Shown here one piece after another: positions 7,540 to 17,652 of a DNA stretch of 39,392 nt. The stretch is from Candidatus Poribacteria bacterium (GTDB lineage Bacteria; Poribacteria; WGA-4E; WGA-3G). A model generated the notes under the pieces. That model did not search any database. It worked only from the letters and a program-made list of their open reading frames with translations, and was not told the origin of the DNA. Each line of letters starts with the position of its first letter. Positions within the stretch are counted from its first letter, which is position 1. Made by a program: the position numbers and the translations under genes. Where the stretch lies: positions 1 through 39,392 of the forward strand of contig JAJEDB010000023.1 of NCBI GenBank assembly GCA_022821725.1. The letters run 5' to 3'.

Positions 7540-7802
7540 TGTGGATAACCTGTGGATAACCTGTGGATAACTCTGTTATTCTTTGTGGATAAATTGTGGA
7601 TAAATTGTGGATAAATCAGAAATTTTTTAAAATTGTGGATAACCTGTGGATAAGTCAAAAAGTTATCCACAGGTTATCCACAGGCTAATGTCAATGGCCA
7701 CAAGGGTTTAAGCGAGTTATCCACTTATCCACAGCCCCTACTACTACTACTACAATTTAATATATATATCGTAATTAGTACTAATATTAGAATTGTGGAT
7801 AA
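7540..7802. other. Chromosomal replication origin (oriC): DnaA-box arrays and unwinding region
   Basis: Eight perfect TGTGGATAA boxes lie on the plus strand at 7540, 7551, 7562, 7584, 7595, 7606, 7634 and 7645 (first bases), mostly exactly 11 bases apart. They are followed by inverted boxes TTATCCACA at 7663, 7674 and 7725, one with a single mismatch at 7717, and a further forward box at 7794-7802. After the box at 7725-7733 come a GC-rich spacer, a CTA triplet array and an AT-rich stretch. The position between dnaA and recF, and genes pointing away on both sides, agree with a functional origin. 7803-8005 is AT-rich and shows no gene. Confidence 0.95.
7738..7790 (+). promoter_or_regulatory. 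DnaA-trio array and DNA unwinding element
   Basis: Five CTA triplets (7738-7752), read as 3'-GAT-5' on the complementary strand, start four bases (GCCC) after a perfect DnaA box. They lead into an AT-only run with TATATATAT (7755-7770). This order (box, GC-rich spacer, trios, AT-rich) is the basal unwinding system described for Bacillus subtilis, where DnaA assembles on single-stranded trios. Confidence 0.85.
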
Positions 7803-8005
7803 CTCGGAAATCGCAAAGAAAAGAAAAACCGTTAAGCAAAAAGATGAAAATTTTCAAGCAAAGGTTAAAAGTTAAATTGGTTAACACAAATAGATAAAAT
7901 ATTTTAATAAGACAATACATATAAATTTCCTTTCTCTCAACTGGCACGGTTTCCTAATTTCACACACGATTTACTTACCTATTGACAGCCGAATATAAAA
8001 AATAA

Positions 8006-9346
8006 ATGCTGCTAAATAATATTGTTCTCCGCAATTTCCGCAACTATGTTGATTGTGAGGTGAGTTTCTCCAAGCCCGTCAATCTAATTATTGGCGGCAA
8101 CGCGCAAGGGAAAACGAGCCTACTCGAAGCAATCTATTTCCTTTGCACTGCAGAATCACACCGAGCAACGCGTGATGGTGAACTCATTCGGCACAACGAA
8201 GCAGGATTTTATCTCAAAGGAACGCTGGGAAATAATAACGATGATGTGATGTCGCTTGAAGCAACGAAGCGCGCCCGGGGGCAGTTTAAACTTAAAAAGG
8301 ATGGCGTCCTTCAAGTGAAACGCTCTGAATGGATTGGACAGTTTAATGCGGTGCTCTTCTCACCGGAGTCATTGATATTGGTGAAAGGTGGTCCCGCAGA
8401 ACGTCGAAGGTTTTTGGACCTACTCATCTCACAAATCGACAGCATCTACCTAAAAAATTTGCAAAAATATAGATTAGTTCTCAGACAGCGGAACGAACTT
8501 CTTAAACAAATTCGCATGACGTTAGCAGATACGTCACAGTTAGATGTCTGGGACAAACTTTTAATCGCACATGGGACTGCAATCATCATAAAGCGATTTG
8601 AAATTTTTCACCAATTAAAGGCCTATGCCATGCAAAGCCATCAACAACTCACTGGTGGTAAAGAAAGCATCGCATTGACGTATTGTTCCGCATCCGTGCG
8701 GAGCAATACGTTAATGCATCGTAATGCACACAATACATCGGATGAAGATACGGAAAATTTAGCAGACAGATCAGAAATTGGGTTCCTTGAAACCAAAACT
8801 GAAACCGAGATAGAAACGGATTTTGACGCAGCTTTAAATGCATCACGCGGTGCCGATTTACAGAGAGGGACAACCCTCGTCGGACCGCATCGCGACGACT
8901 TTCTCATCGAATTGGAGAACGCGCCCGCAATACACAGTACCGATTCGGAAAGCGAAAATCGCTTGGAAGTTCCAGATACTGAGAACACGGAACAGTCTGA
9001 ACGTCAAAATCTACTCCCAAGATCCGAAATTGGAACATTTCGAGAGGGAGCGCGAGCCTACGGTTCCCAAGGTCAGCAACGGACGATAGCGTTAGCACTT
9101 AAACTGGCAGAATTAGAGTTAATCCGAACAGTAACGGGACAGGACCCGATCGTCCTTCTGGACGATGTCACCTCCGAATTAGATTACAAGCGAACAGAAT
9201 ATCTATTAAACGTCCTCCAAGATTTGAGCGCGCAAACCTTTATTACCGCGACCCATGCTGAGCCGCTCGTGCGTCACCTGAACCAACCAAATGTTTTAAC
9301 AGTAGAGAACGCCCAGATAAACCAAGTTTCCGAAACCAATAGTTAA
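8006..9346 (+). CDS. recF: DNA replication and repair protein RecF
   Basis: SMC-like ATPase that loads RecA at gaps together with RecO and RecR. Walker A GGNAQGKTS (30-38), RecF motif LFSPESLILVKGGPAERRRFLD (about 115-136), signature YGSQGQQRTIALALKLAE (about 352-369) and Walker B DPIVLLDDVTSELD are all present. At 446 aa it is longer than the usual 360-370. Two acidic low-complexity insertions account for this: about residues 233-275 (SDEDTENL, TETEIETD) and about 305-345 (STDSESENRL, DTENTEQSE), before the signature motif. No Shine-Dalgarno is visible before ATG 8006. dnaN, usually between dnaA and recF, is absent, and its place is taken by oriC. Confidence 0.97.
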   Translation: MLLNNIVLRNFRNYVDCEVSFSKPVNLIIGGNAQGKTSLLEAIYFLCTAESHRATRDGELIRHNEAGFYLKGTLGNNNDDVMSLEATKRARGQFKLKKDGVLQVKRSEWIGQFNAVLFSPESLILVKGGPAERRRFLDLLISQIDSIYLKNLQKYRLVLRQRNELLKQIRMTLADTSQLDVWDKLLIAHGTAIIIKRFEIFHQLKAYAMQSHQQLTGGKESIALTYCSASVRSNTLMHRNAHNTSDEDTENLADRSEIGFLETKTETEIETDFDAALNASRGADLQRGTTLVGPHRDDFLIELENAPAIHSTDSESENRLEVPDTENTEQSERQNLLPRSEIGTFREGARAYGSQGQQRTIALALKLAELELIRTVTGQDPIVLLDDVTSELDYKRTEYLLNVLQDLSAQTFITATHAEPLVRHLNQPNVLTVENAQINQVSETNS

Positions 9347-9358
9347 ATAAATAAAAAA

Positions 9359-9865
9359 ATGGACAAAACCCGTAACTTACATCATCTTCTTGCCGAACTC
9401 ATGCGAACCCACGGCTTTGAGCCTAAGGTGCTTGAGCAAAAAGTTTTTGTTCTCTGGCCAGAATGTCTCAGCCGGAACAAACACCTTGCGCCACTCGCTA
9501 CAAACACCGTACCCATATCTCTGTCAAATGGCATCCTGAGGATTTACACAGAATATTCTGCTTATAAATCGAGCCTATTGCTCAATAAACCGAAGATTTT
9601 AGCCGACATAAACGCTGAATTAGAGAAACCTGTTCTCACAGACCTCCGCGTAGAAATCAAAACCCTCTCGGTCAAACCCCAGGAAACTGAAGACCAACCC
9701 TCAAGTCCAGAAACGCCAGAAGAAGATTCTACCATCGGTAACACACACCAAGTTACACCCGAACAGTTAGAGAGAATTGAACACGCTCTTTCAAGCGTTT
9801 CCGACACACACTTAAGAGAATCCTTGCGGCAACTCTTCACTACACAGAGTGCGGACGGCCCTTGA
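9359..9865 (+). CDS. dciA: DciA-family helicase loader (DUF721)
   Basis: A 168-aa protein with the DUF721 fold in its first 100 residues (LHHLLAELMRTHGFE, FVLWPECLSRN, then strands ending in INAELEKPVLTDLRVEIK). DUF721 proteins are now known as DciA, which loads the replicative helicase DnaB in the many bacteria lacking DnaC or DnaI. The C-terminal part (about 105-168) is an acidic linker plus a short helical tail. It starts 12 bases after recF without a clear ribosome site, so probably the two are co-transcribed. Location between the origin, recF and gyrB is typical and supports the call. Confidence 0.85.
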   Translation: MDKTRNLHHLLAELMRTHGFEPKVLEQKVFVLWPECLSRNKHLAPLATNTVPISLSNGILRIYTEYSAYKSSLLLNKPKILADINAELEKPVLTDLRVEIKTLSVKPQETEDQPSSPETPEEDSTIGNTHQVTPEQLERIEHALSSVSDTHLRESLRQLFTTQSADGP

Positions 9866-9890
9866 CAAAATTGTTGAAATAAGGTACAAT
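9862..9890 (+). promoter_or_regulatory. gyrB promoter (sigma-70 type)
   Basis: TTGACA (9862-9867), a 17-base spacer and TACAAT (9885-9890). The -35 box overlaps the stop codon of dciA. The 142-base leader that follows contains AAGGAGGT at about 9917 and two short hairpins (GGGGTGCTAACCCC and TACCCGTTAGGGTA) before gyrB. Confidence 0.8.
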
Positions 9891-9936
9891 TTAATTACGT
9901 TAAGTAACGTAGGCGTAAGGAGGTACACAAGGAATT

Positions 9937-10002
9937 TTGAAAAAAAATAGGGGTGCTAACCCCACTAAAAATTCCCACTGCAAAGCAAACCATACCCGTT
10001 AG
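9937..10002 (+). CDS. Possible 21-residue leader peptide before gyrB
   Basis: An AAGGAGGT, the best Shine-Dalgarno match in the region, lies 12 bases before a TTG that opens a 21-codon frame ending TAG at 10000-10002. gyrB itself has only GAGGA at a 12-base distance. This could be a leader peptide or chance; TTG is a weak start and the spacing is long. Confidence 0.2.
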   Translation: MKKNRGANPTKNSHCKANHTR

Positions 10003-10014
10003 GGTAATTTATAG

Positions 10015-12561
<2,547 letters not shown>

Positions 12562-12699
12562 TGGTTGTCGGTTATCGGTTCGGATTTTCTATGAAAATCC
12601 TTTCGGTTTTCAGTTAAGAGGGTCATCATTTAACAAAAACCTCTTGTTACCGACAACCGATAACTGAAAGCGAACGAAGTGAGCGAACCGAAAACTACT
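12562..12699. repeat. Cruciform repeat, family C, between gyrB and gyrA
   Basis: The whole gap is one imperfect inverted repeat. The left arm is GTTGTCGGTTATCGGTTCGG...TTTTCAGTTAAGAGG and the right arm begins CCTCTTGTTACCGACAAC and ends GCGAACCGAAAAC. Each arm carries its own small hairpin (GGATTTTCTATGAAAATCC at about 12582-12600; GCGAACGAAGTGAGCG at about 12670-12685). The repeat runs up to the gyrA start, leaving no Shine-Dalgarno sequence. Confidence 0.8.
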
Positions 12700-15249
12700 A
12701 TGGAAAACATCCAAGAACGCAACATAGAAAACGAACTGACGACATCGTATCTTACCTATGCGATGAGCGTCAACACCAATCGTGCGATCCCTGATGTGCG
12801 CGATGGCCTCAAACCGAGTACCCGTCGAATTATCTACGCGATGGGAGAGATAAATCTTACTGCAAACCGACCTTATGACAAATGCGCTGCTGTTGTCGGG
12901 GAGGTGATGAAAAACTTCCATCCACATGGCGATGGACCTATTTATGGTACGCTTGTTGGTTTAGCACAAGAGTTTAGTATCCGCTATCCGTTAATAGACC
13001 CACAGGGCAACTTCGGAAGTATTGACGACGACCCGCCGGGTGCGATGCGCTATACGGAATGCCGGCTTTCTGTTATTGCCAGTGAGATGCTCACTGATAT
13101 TGAAAAGCAGGTCGTTGATTTCCAGCCCAATTATAAAGATTCTCTCGAGGAACCAACAGTCCTTCCAGGGCTTCTACCGAATTTGCTCGTCAACGGCACA
13201 ACAGGTATTGGCGTTGGTTACCTTACCCGAATACCGCCGCACAACCTCACTGAGGTTGTTGACGCGCTACTTCATAAGCTCGCGGAGCCAGATGCCACTT
13301 CAGAAGTTCTCATGGAACACATCCTTGGACCCGACTTCCCTACTGCAGGTATTATTGTCGGTATCACTGGTATCCAGCAGATGTACACGACGGGTAAAGG
13401 AAGTATCACTATCCGAGCGAAAGCGGGCATAGAAAGAATTTCGGGGCGCGGCGGAGACCGCGAGCAGATCGTCATAACCGAAATTCCGTATCAGGTAAAG
13501 AAAAATCAACTGTTACAACGGATGTATGACTTGGTTGTTAGCAAAACCATTACTGGAATCTCCGATATCCGAGACGAGTCAGACCAAGAAATTCGCATCG
13601 TTATACCCCTCAAACGCGGTGAAATTGCACAGGTTATCCTGAATCAGTTGTATAAACACACGCAGATGCAGACAAACTTCAGTGCCAATCTTCTCTGCCT
13701 TGTGGAGGGTCTCCCGAAGGTCCTGACGCTTGAGGACATCCTCAGACACTATCTCGAGCATCGTAGGGATGTGGTGCGACGGCGGACGCAATTTGAACTC
13801 ACACGTGCTGAACGTAGAAATCACATTTTAGAAGGATATCTTCTGGCACTGCAAAATCTCGAGGCAATCATAGAACTCGTTCAAACGGCAGACTCGCCGC
13901 AAGCAGCAGAAGCGGAACTCCGTGAAACCTATCAACTCAGTCAGCAGCAAGCAAGAGAAATTCTCACGATGACGCTCCGGCAGCTGACGGGACTCGAACG
14001 CCAGCGAATTCACGATGAATATACAGACCTCCTTGATCATATCGCCGAATTTCGTGCAATTCTTGCCGACGAAACTTTGGTAACAGATATTATTCGAACA
14101 GAACTCGAAACCCTGAAAGAGAAATATGGGGATGAGCGCCGGACCGAACTTACGGGTGAAGTCAAGGAATTTGAAGTCGAAGACCTCATTGCTGACGAAG
14201 AGATGGTTGTTACACTATCTCATTCGGGTTACATTAAACGATTACCGATGGATACCTATCGGAAGCAGCATCGCGGTGGCGTTGGGATTAGAGGCGCTAC
14301 ACGAAAAGATGGCGATTTTTTGGAACACATCTTTGTCGCCACTGCCCATCAGAATATTCTGTTCTTTACAGATCTGGGCAAATGTTACACACTAAAAGTT
14401 CATCAAATTCCTGAATCCAGTCGCCAATCAGCTGGACGTGCAGTCGTCAACCTCCTTCGTTTATCAAAAGGTGAGAATATTACAGCCTATGTGACGGTCC
14501 CCCCAAAAACCTTAAATCGTAGGGGCGAGGTCACCTCGCCCGTACAGGGGGCGGATGCCGGCGAGGTTGCAGTAGATGAAGTTGGAGCAGACGCATTTGT
14601 CTTCATGGCAACGCAGGGAGGTATTGTCAAAAAGACAGAACTTTCCAGTTTTGAGAATACGCTGTCGAGCGGCATTATCGCTGTTAATCTTGACGATGGC
14701 GATAAACTTATCGGTGCCCAAGTAACCGATGGCAATGCCGATGTTATCCTTGTCACCCACAAAGGTGTTGCTATTCGTTTTAGCGAAAAAGATGCGAGAC
14801 CTCTTGGACGCAACACGCGAGGCGTACGCGGTATAGAACTCGGCAACGAAGATTTCGTCGCACAAATGGTTATTGTTCAGAGTGAGGCATCAGAAATGAA
14901 AGAGAAACCAGCTGCCTCGAAAAAAGACGATACTTTGTTAATTGTTACAGAAAATGGGTACGGTAAACGAACAGCAGTCTCTGCCTATCGTTCTCAGAAA
15001 CGCGGTGGAAAAGGCATTATCGCTATCGGGAAATCTGCCCGAAATGGTGCGGTTGTCGCTGCAAAACGCGTCGCGAACGCTGATGAACTTGTTCTCATTA
15101 GTTCAAACGGGTATGTCACCCGGACGGCGGTCGGTGCCATTCGACGTATCGGACGTAACACCCAAGGCGTGCGAATCATGGCACTCCAAGCGGACGAAAA
15201 ACTTGTTGATGCAGCCAAGATCGAACTCTCATCCTCCCTACTGGAGTAG
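12700..15249 (+). CDS. gyrA: DNA gyrase subunit A (or ParC-like type II topoisomerase subunit)
   Basis: Breakage-reunion subunit partnering GyrB. I start at ATG 12700 (MENIQERNIENEL); a GTG at 12679 lies inside the repeat. The catalytic Tyr is Y118 in PGAMRYTECRLS, and the winged-helix DNA-gate signature reads HPHGDGPIYGTLVGLAQ (74-90). The positions equivalent to E. coli Ser83 and Asp87 are Gly79 and Gly83. The C-terminal beta-pinwheel has several blades. The canonical gyrase box is not in the first blade (QHRGGVG), but a good match, QKRGGKG, occurs in a later one. A RGEVTSPV stretch (about 607-614) is encoded by the palindromic repeat also found in gyrB. The position after gyrB supports GyrA over ParC. 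Confidence 0.95.
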   Translation: MENIQERNIENELTTSYLTYAMSVNTNRAIPDVRDGLKPSTRRIIYAMGEINLTANRPYDKCAAVVGEVMKNFHPHGDGPIYGTLVGLAQEFSIRYPLIDPQGNFGSIDDDPPGAMRYTECRLSVIASEMLTDIEKQVVDFQPNYKDSLEEPTVLPGLLPNLLVNGTTGIGVGYLTRIPPHNLTEVVDALLHKLAEPDATSEVLMEHILGPDFPTAGIIVGITGIQQMYTTGKGSITIRAKAGIERISGRGGDREQIVITEIPYQVKKNQLLQRMYDLVVSKTITGISDIRDESDQEIRIVIPLKRGEIAQVILNQLYKHTQMQTNFSANLLCLVEGLPKVLTLEDILRHYLEHRRDVVRRRTQFELTRAERRNHILEGYLLALQNLEAIIELVQTADSPQAAEAELRETYQLSQQQAREILTMTLRQLTGLERQRIHDEYTDLLDHIAEFRAILADETLVTDIIRTELETLKEKYGDERRTELTGEVKEFEVEDLIADEEMVVTLSHSGYIKRLPMDTYRKQHRGGVGIRGATRKDGDFLEHIFVATAHQNILFFTDLGKCYTLKVHQIPESSRQSAGRAVVNLLRLSKGENITAYVTVPPKTLNRRGEVTSPVQGADAGEVAVDEVGADAFVFMATQGGIVKKTELSSFENTLSSGIIAVNLDDGDKLIGAQVTDGNADVILVTHKGVAIRFSEKDARPLGRNTRGVRGIELGNEDFVAQMVIVQSEASEMKEKPAASKKDDTLLIVTENGYGKRTAVSAYRSQKRGGKGIIAIGKSARNGAVVAAKRVANADELVLISSNGYVTRTAVGAIRRIGRNTQGVRIMALQADEKLVDAAKIELSSSLLE
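14519..14546. repeat. Palindromic repeat, family A, inside gyrA
   Basis: The core 14523-14541, GGGCGAGGTCACCTCGCCC, lies in a TAG...GTACA context as in gyrB and differs from the gyrB copy only at the central base. It is read in the same frame (RGEVTSPV), the frame that avoids the TAG stop. It sits between blades of the GyrA C-terminal domain. Confidence 0.9.
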
Positions 15250-15252
15250 TTG

Positions 15253-15425
15253 TCAGTGCAGATTTTCTGCGAAAATCCTTTCGGTTGTCAGCTTTCAGTA
15301 ACAAGAGATGTTCGGTAACAATTCACCCCCTGTGGGAATATTCCAAAATGGCGAAGATTGTTACGAGAAACCTCTTAACTGACAACCGATAACCGAAAGG
15401 GTTGCGTAGCAACCCGAACCGACAA
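15253..15425. repeat. Cruciform repeat, family C, downstream of gyrA
   Basis: Left arm from TTGTCAGTGCAG with hairpin GGATTTTC-like core (about 15263-15282), then TTTCGGTTGTCAGC. Right arm AACCTCTTAACTGACAACCG, then hairpin GGGTTGCGTAGCAACCC (about 15399-15415), then GAACCGACAACT. The left-arm hairpin resembles that of the gyrB-gyrA element while the right-arm hairpin is different. The remaining bases to 15450 carry the ribosome site (GAGGCGG) of the next gene. Confidence 0.75.
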
Positions 15426-15450
15426 CTATAAACGAAATGAGGCGGATCAA

Positions 15451-17202
15451 ATGAAATATTTCACCTGTCAAGAAGGAAGACCCTGGCTTCAGCGGAGCAA
15501 CATATCTATAGGGCTCTCAATCCTTGTTTTAATCACAGTATGTCTCTCTTTGGGCTCCAATCTGCAAGCTCAGATAGGGAGTGAAACGCCTGAATTGGTG
15601 GTACTTCCTGATGCGAATACAGGATTAAATTCGGACATGACCCGCGTCGCAAAACTCTATACCAATCTAATGCGGGCGGCATATTACAGAACAGGCGAGC
15701 GCAGCATCCCGAAAAGTAAAGCTCTCTACGATGCCTTGATTAAGGAAATTGATGACTCCGCTACGATCCTCGAAAATGGACTTTTATCTCCAAGTGAGGT
15801 GAGTTTTATTTATGCCGAGCGTGCATCACTTCGGTATCCTAAATTGCAGGATATTAAAGGCGCAGAGGAAGATGCGAGAACAGCCATTAAATTTAATCCT
15901 GAAAACGTAAAAGCAACATGGGTTCTTGCCCAGATAGTAACCGAACGATTCATTTATTATATGGAACGGAACAGAAATAGTAAAATACCTAATATTCTAA
16001 AAAAGGAGATGTTTGACACGCTAAAACGCTTGGTAGCGTTAGATCCCGACCATGATAGGGCTTACTTCTACCTTGGTAGTATGGCGCGTGATCTCGGCGA
16101 TACTGAACTGGCTATTACGTCCTTCAAGGCACTCACACGCATTATTCCTTACGATGACCGATATTATCGGGAACTTGCCGAACTCTATAAAACTCAAAAT
16201 CGGCTTGATGAGGCTTTACAGTCCTACGAAAGAGTCGTCACCATTCGACCCGAACAGAAAAGTGCTCGAAATCGCCTTGGGCAGCTTTACCTTCAAACTG
16301 GTGACTATCCCGCAGCGGTAAAGACTTTCCTCTCTGTTTTGTCACCGCCTGAAGGACAGTCGGAAACTAATAGCGTAAGAGAACGCACTGCGCGTAATGC
16401 CAGTGAAGTTGAAATTGAAGCGCATCAGGGCATCAGTCTCGCATATCAGGCACAAAATAATTTTGAGCGATCCGAATTTCATATTACGCGTATGATTACT
16501 TTGTTAGAGGAACGGGCAAAACGGACTCGCAACGGCTTTCGGACCAGAAGTAGCGAACGCATTGAATTGGCGAACCGTATTCAAGAGGCACGCTATACTC
16601 TCGGACAAATTTACCTCAAATTCAATGTACCCCGGAAAGCCGTCCAAACCTTCACGAAAATTCTATCTGTCAATGACAAATATGTCCCCGCGCTTTCCGG
16701 TATAGGTATAGCGTATCAAATGCAAGACGATATGAAACGCGCGGAAATTTATCTCCGTCGGGCAATTGATTTATCCACTGAAGCAGAATTGCCGGATGCC
16801 TACAACGCATTAGGATACCTCTATGCGGAACAAGGCATTAACTTGGATGAAGCCGCAGCTTTGGTCCGCCGTGCGCTCAAAAGTGTACCGAAATCTGGAG
16901 CATATCTTGATAGTTTAGGACTCATCTACTTTAAACAGGGAAAGCTTGATGCCGCTATAGAAAATTTGGAGCAGGCTCTCCACTATCTACCCGATACACC
17001 TGAAATTCTCTTGCATCTCGCTGACGCTTATCTTGGAAAGGGCTTGAAACAGAAAGCATTGCGAACTTTGGAGCAAGCCGTCCTTCTTGAACCAAACAAC
17101 GCTGAACTACTCCAGAAACTTGAAAGAAGCCGTCAACAATCAGCAGTCAGTGGTCAGGAGAATAGTTTCCATCAGCCAACAGTCGATAACTCGGAAAAGT
17201 GA
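15451..17202 (+). CDS. TPR-repeat protein with N-terminal signal or anchor (583 aa)
   Basis: A hydrophobic segment at about 19-40 (SIGLSILVLITVCLSLGSNL, then QAQ) suggests export, possibly cleaved at AQA-like AQ. Most of the rest is tetratricopeptide repeats; clear ones include AYFYLGSMARDLGDTELAI, YYRELAELYKTQNRLDEAL, ARNRLGQLYLQTGDYPAAV, YTLGQIYLKFNVPRKAV, ALSGIGIAYQMQDDMKRAE, YNALGYLYAEQGINLDEAA, YLDSLGLIYFKQGKLDAAI and LLHLADAYLGKGLKQKAL. It is likely a periplasmic scaffold; partner unknown. The last 20 residues (QQSAVSGQEN...) are encoded by a decayed dispersed repeat (CAGCAGTCAGTGGTCAGG), so the C-terminus was probably altered by a repeat insertion. Start ATG 15451 follows GAGGCGG at suitable distance. 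Confidence 0.88.
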   Translation: MKYFTCQEGRPWLQRSNISIGLSILVLITVCLSLGSNLQAQIGSETPELVVLPDANTGLNSDMTRVAKLYTNLMRAAYYRTGERSIPKSKALYDALIKEIDDSATILENGLLSPSEVSFIYAERASLRYPKLQDIKGAEEDARTAIKFNPENVKATWVLAQIVTERFIYYMERNRNSKIPNILKKEMFDTLKRLVALDPDHDRAYFYLGSMARDLGDTELAITSFKALTRIIPYDDRYYRELAELYKTQNRLDEALQSYERVVTIRPEQKSARNRLGQLYLQTGDYPAAVKTFLSVLSPPEGQSETNSVRERTARNASEVEIEAHQGISLAYQAQNNFERSEFHITRMITLLEERAKRTRNGFRTRSSERIELANRIQEARYTLGQIYLKFNVPRKAVQTFTKILSVNDKYVPALSGIGIAYQMQDDMKRAEIYLRRAIDLSTEAELPDAYNALGYLYAEQGINLDEAAALVRRALKSVPKSGAYLDSLGLIYFKQGKLDAAIENLEQALHYLPDTPEILLHLADAYLGKGLKQKALRTLEQAVLLEPNNAELLQKLERSRQQSAVSGQENSFHQPTVDNSEK

Positions 17203-17249
17203 GGGCGAAGGTTGAGAACCGATAAATGTCCAAACACCTATTTTTTCTC

Positions 17250-17278
17250 TTGACACAAAGCATCAAAAATGCTATAAT
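17250..17278 (+). promoter_or_regulatory. Perfect consensus sigma-70 promoter
   Basis: TTGACA (17250-17255), exactly 17 bases, TATAAT (17273-17278). It is the only fully consensus -35/-10 pair I found in the window. It lies about 325 bases before the protease gene, in front of a stretch dense in hairpins. Confidence 0.85.
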
Positions 17279-17284
17279 ATCTCT

Positions 17285-17538
17285 ATGGAAATGGCGATTT
17301 TCGCATACCACACATTTCCAAGTAACTCGAAGGCGTTGGAACGTTTGTTCTACTTCCGAAGTCGGAAGTGTCTGAGGTTCTGCATCGTGGGCTGCTTGAG
17401 CCCCTCGGGGGTATGCAGGTAAAGTTACAAACCATAGCCCGAGAAATTCCCGAACATTCGTGTGCTTTCACAAGCCCCGAATTCATTCGGGGGTACTTGA
17501 CTAGAATCTCATATCCATATTCGTTCTTTGCTAATGGT
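17285..17538 (+). ncRNA. Candidate structured RNA or long leader, class unknown
   Basis: Downstream of the consensus promoter lie several stable hairpins without any supported gene. They are ACTTCCG/CGGAAGT (about 17351-17368); an outer CTGCAT/ATGCAG stem enclosing GGGCT/AGCCC (about 17382-17418); and CCCCGAAT/ATTCGGGG with a 2-base loop (about 17474-17492). No T-tract terminator follows. I compared it by eye with 6S, tmRNA, RNase P and SRP RNA and saw no diagnostic motif beyond a short GCATACCACA resemblance to 6S RNA. It could be an independent RNA or a regulatory leader of the protease gene. The rest of 17203-17603 holds no gene. Confidence 0.35.
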
Positions 17539-17550
17539 ATGTTCGCGAGG

Positions 17551-17652
17551 GTTTCGCTTATAGCATTATTGCTGTTGGGATATTGGAGATTCGTTCGGTG
17601 AATATGAGCGCATTCAACGTTTCGCTTATAGCATTATTGCTTTTAGGGTATT
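17551..17652. repeat. Duplicated signal-peptide segment with an inserted 33-bp fragment
   Basis: A 34-bp sequence beginning GTTTCGCTTATAGCATTATT occurs at 17551-17584 and again at 17619-17652, with four mismatches near the 3' end. Both encode VSLIALLLLGY. Between them, 17582-17614 is identical over 33 bases to 29449-29481 inside the C25 protease gene. The first copy belongs to an aborted 20-codon frame (17539-17601, MFARVSLIALLLLGYWRFVR). Confidence 0.9.

Noticed and set aside
7540..7682. Short regularly spaced repeats resembling a CRISPR array
   Set aside because: The unit is the 9-bp DnaA box at 11-bp period; there are no spacers of CRISPR length and no cas genes.
7750..7947. 65-codon minus-strand frame in the origin
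   Set aside because: It lies in the AT-rich unwinding region, has a Phe/Leu/Ile-biased composition from AT richness, and no family match.
12562..12699. Reading the gyrB-gyrA hairpins as intrinsic terminators
   Set aside because: The hairpins lack T-tracts and recur as dispersed repeats in several places, so they are repeat structure rather than dedicated terminators.
17285..17538. Assignment of the structured transcript as 6S RNA
   Set aside because: Only a short GCATACCACA resemblance was found; the closing stem and large central bubble of 6S RNA could not be drawn by eye.
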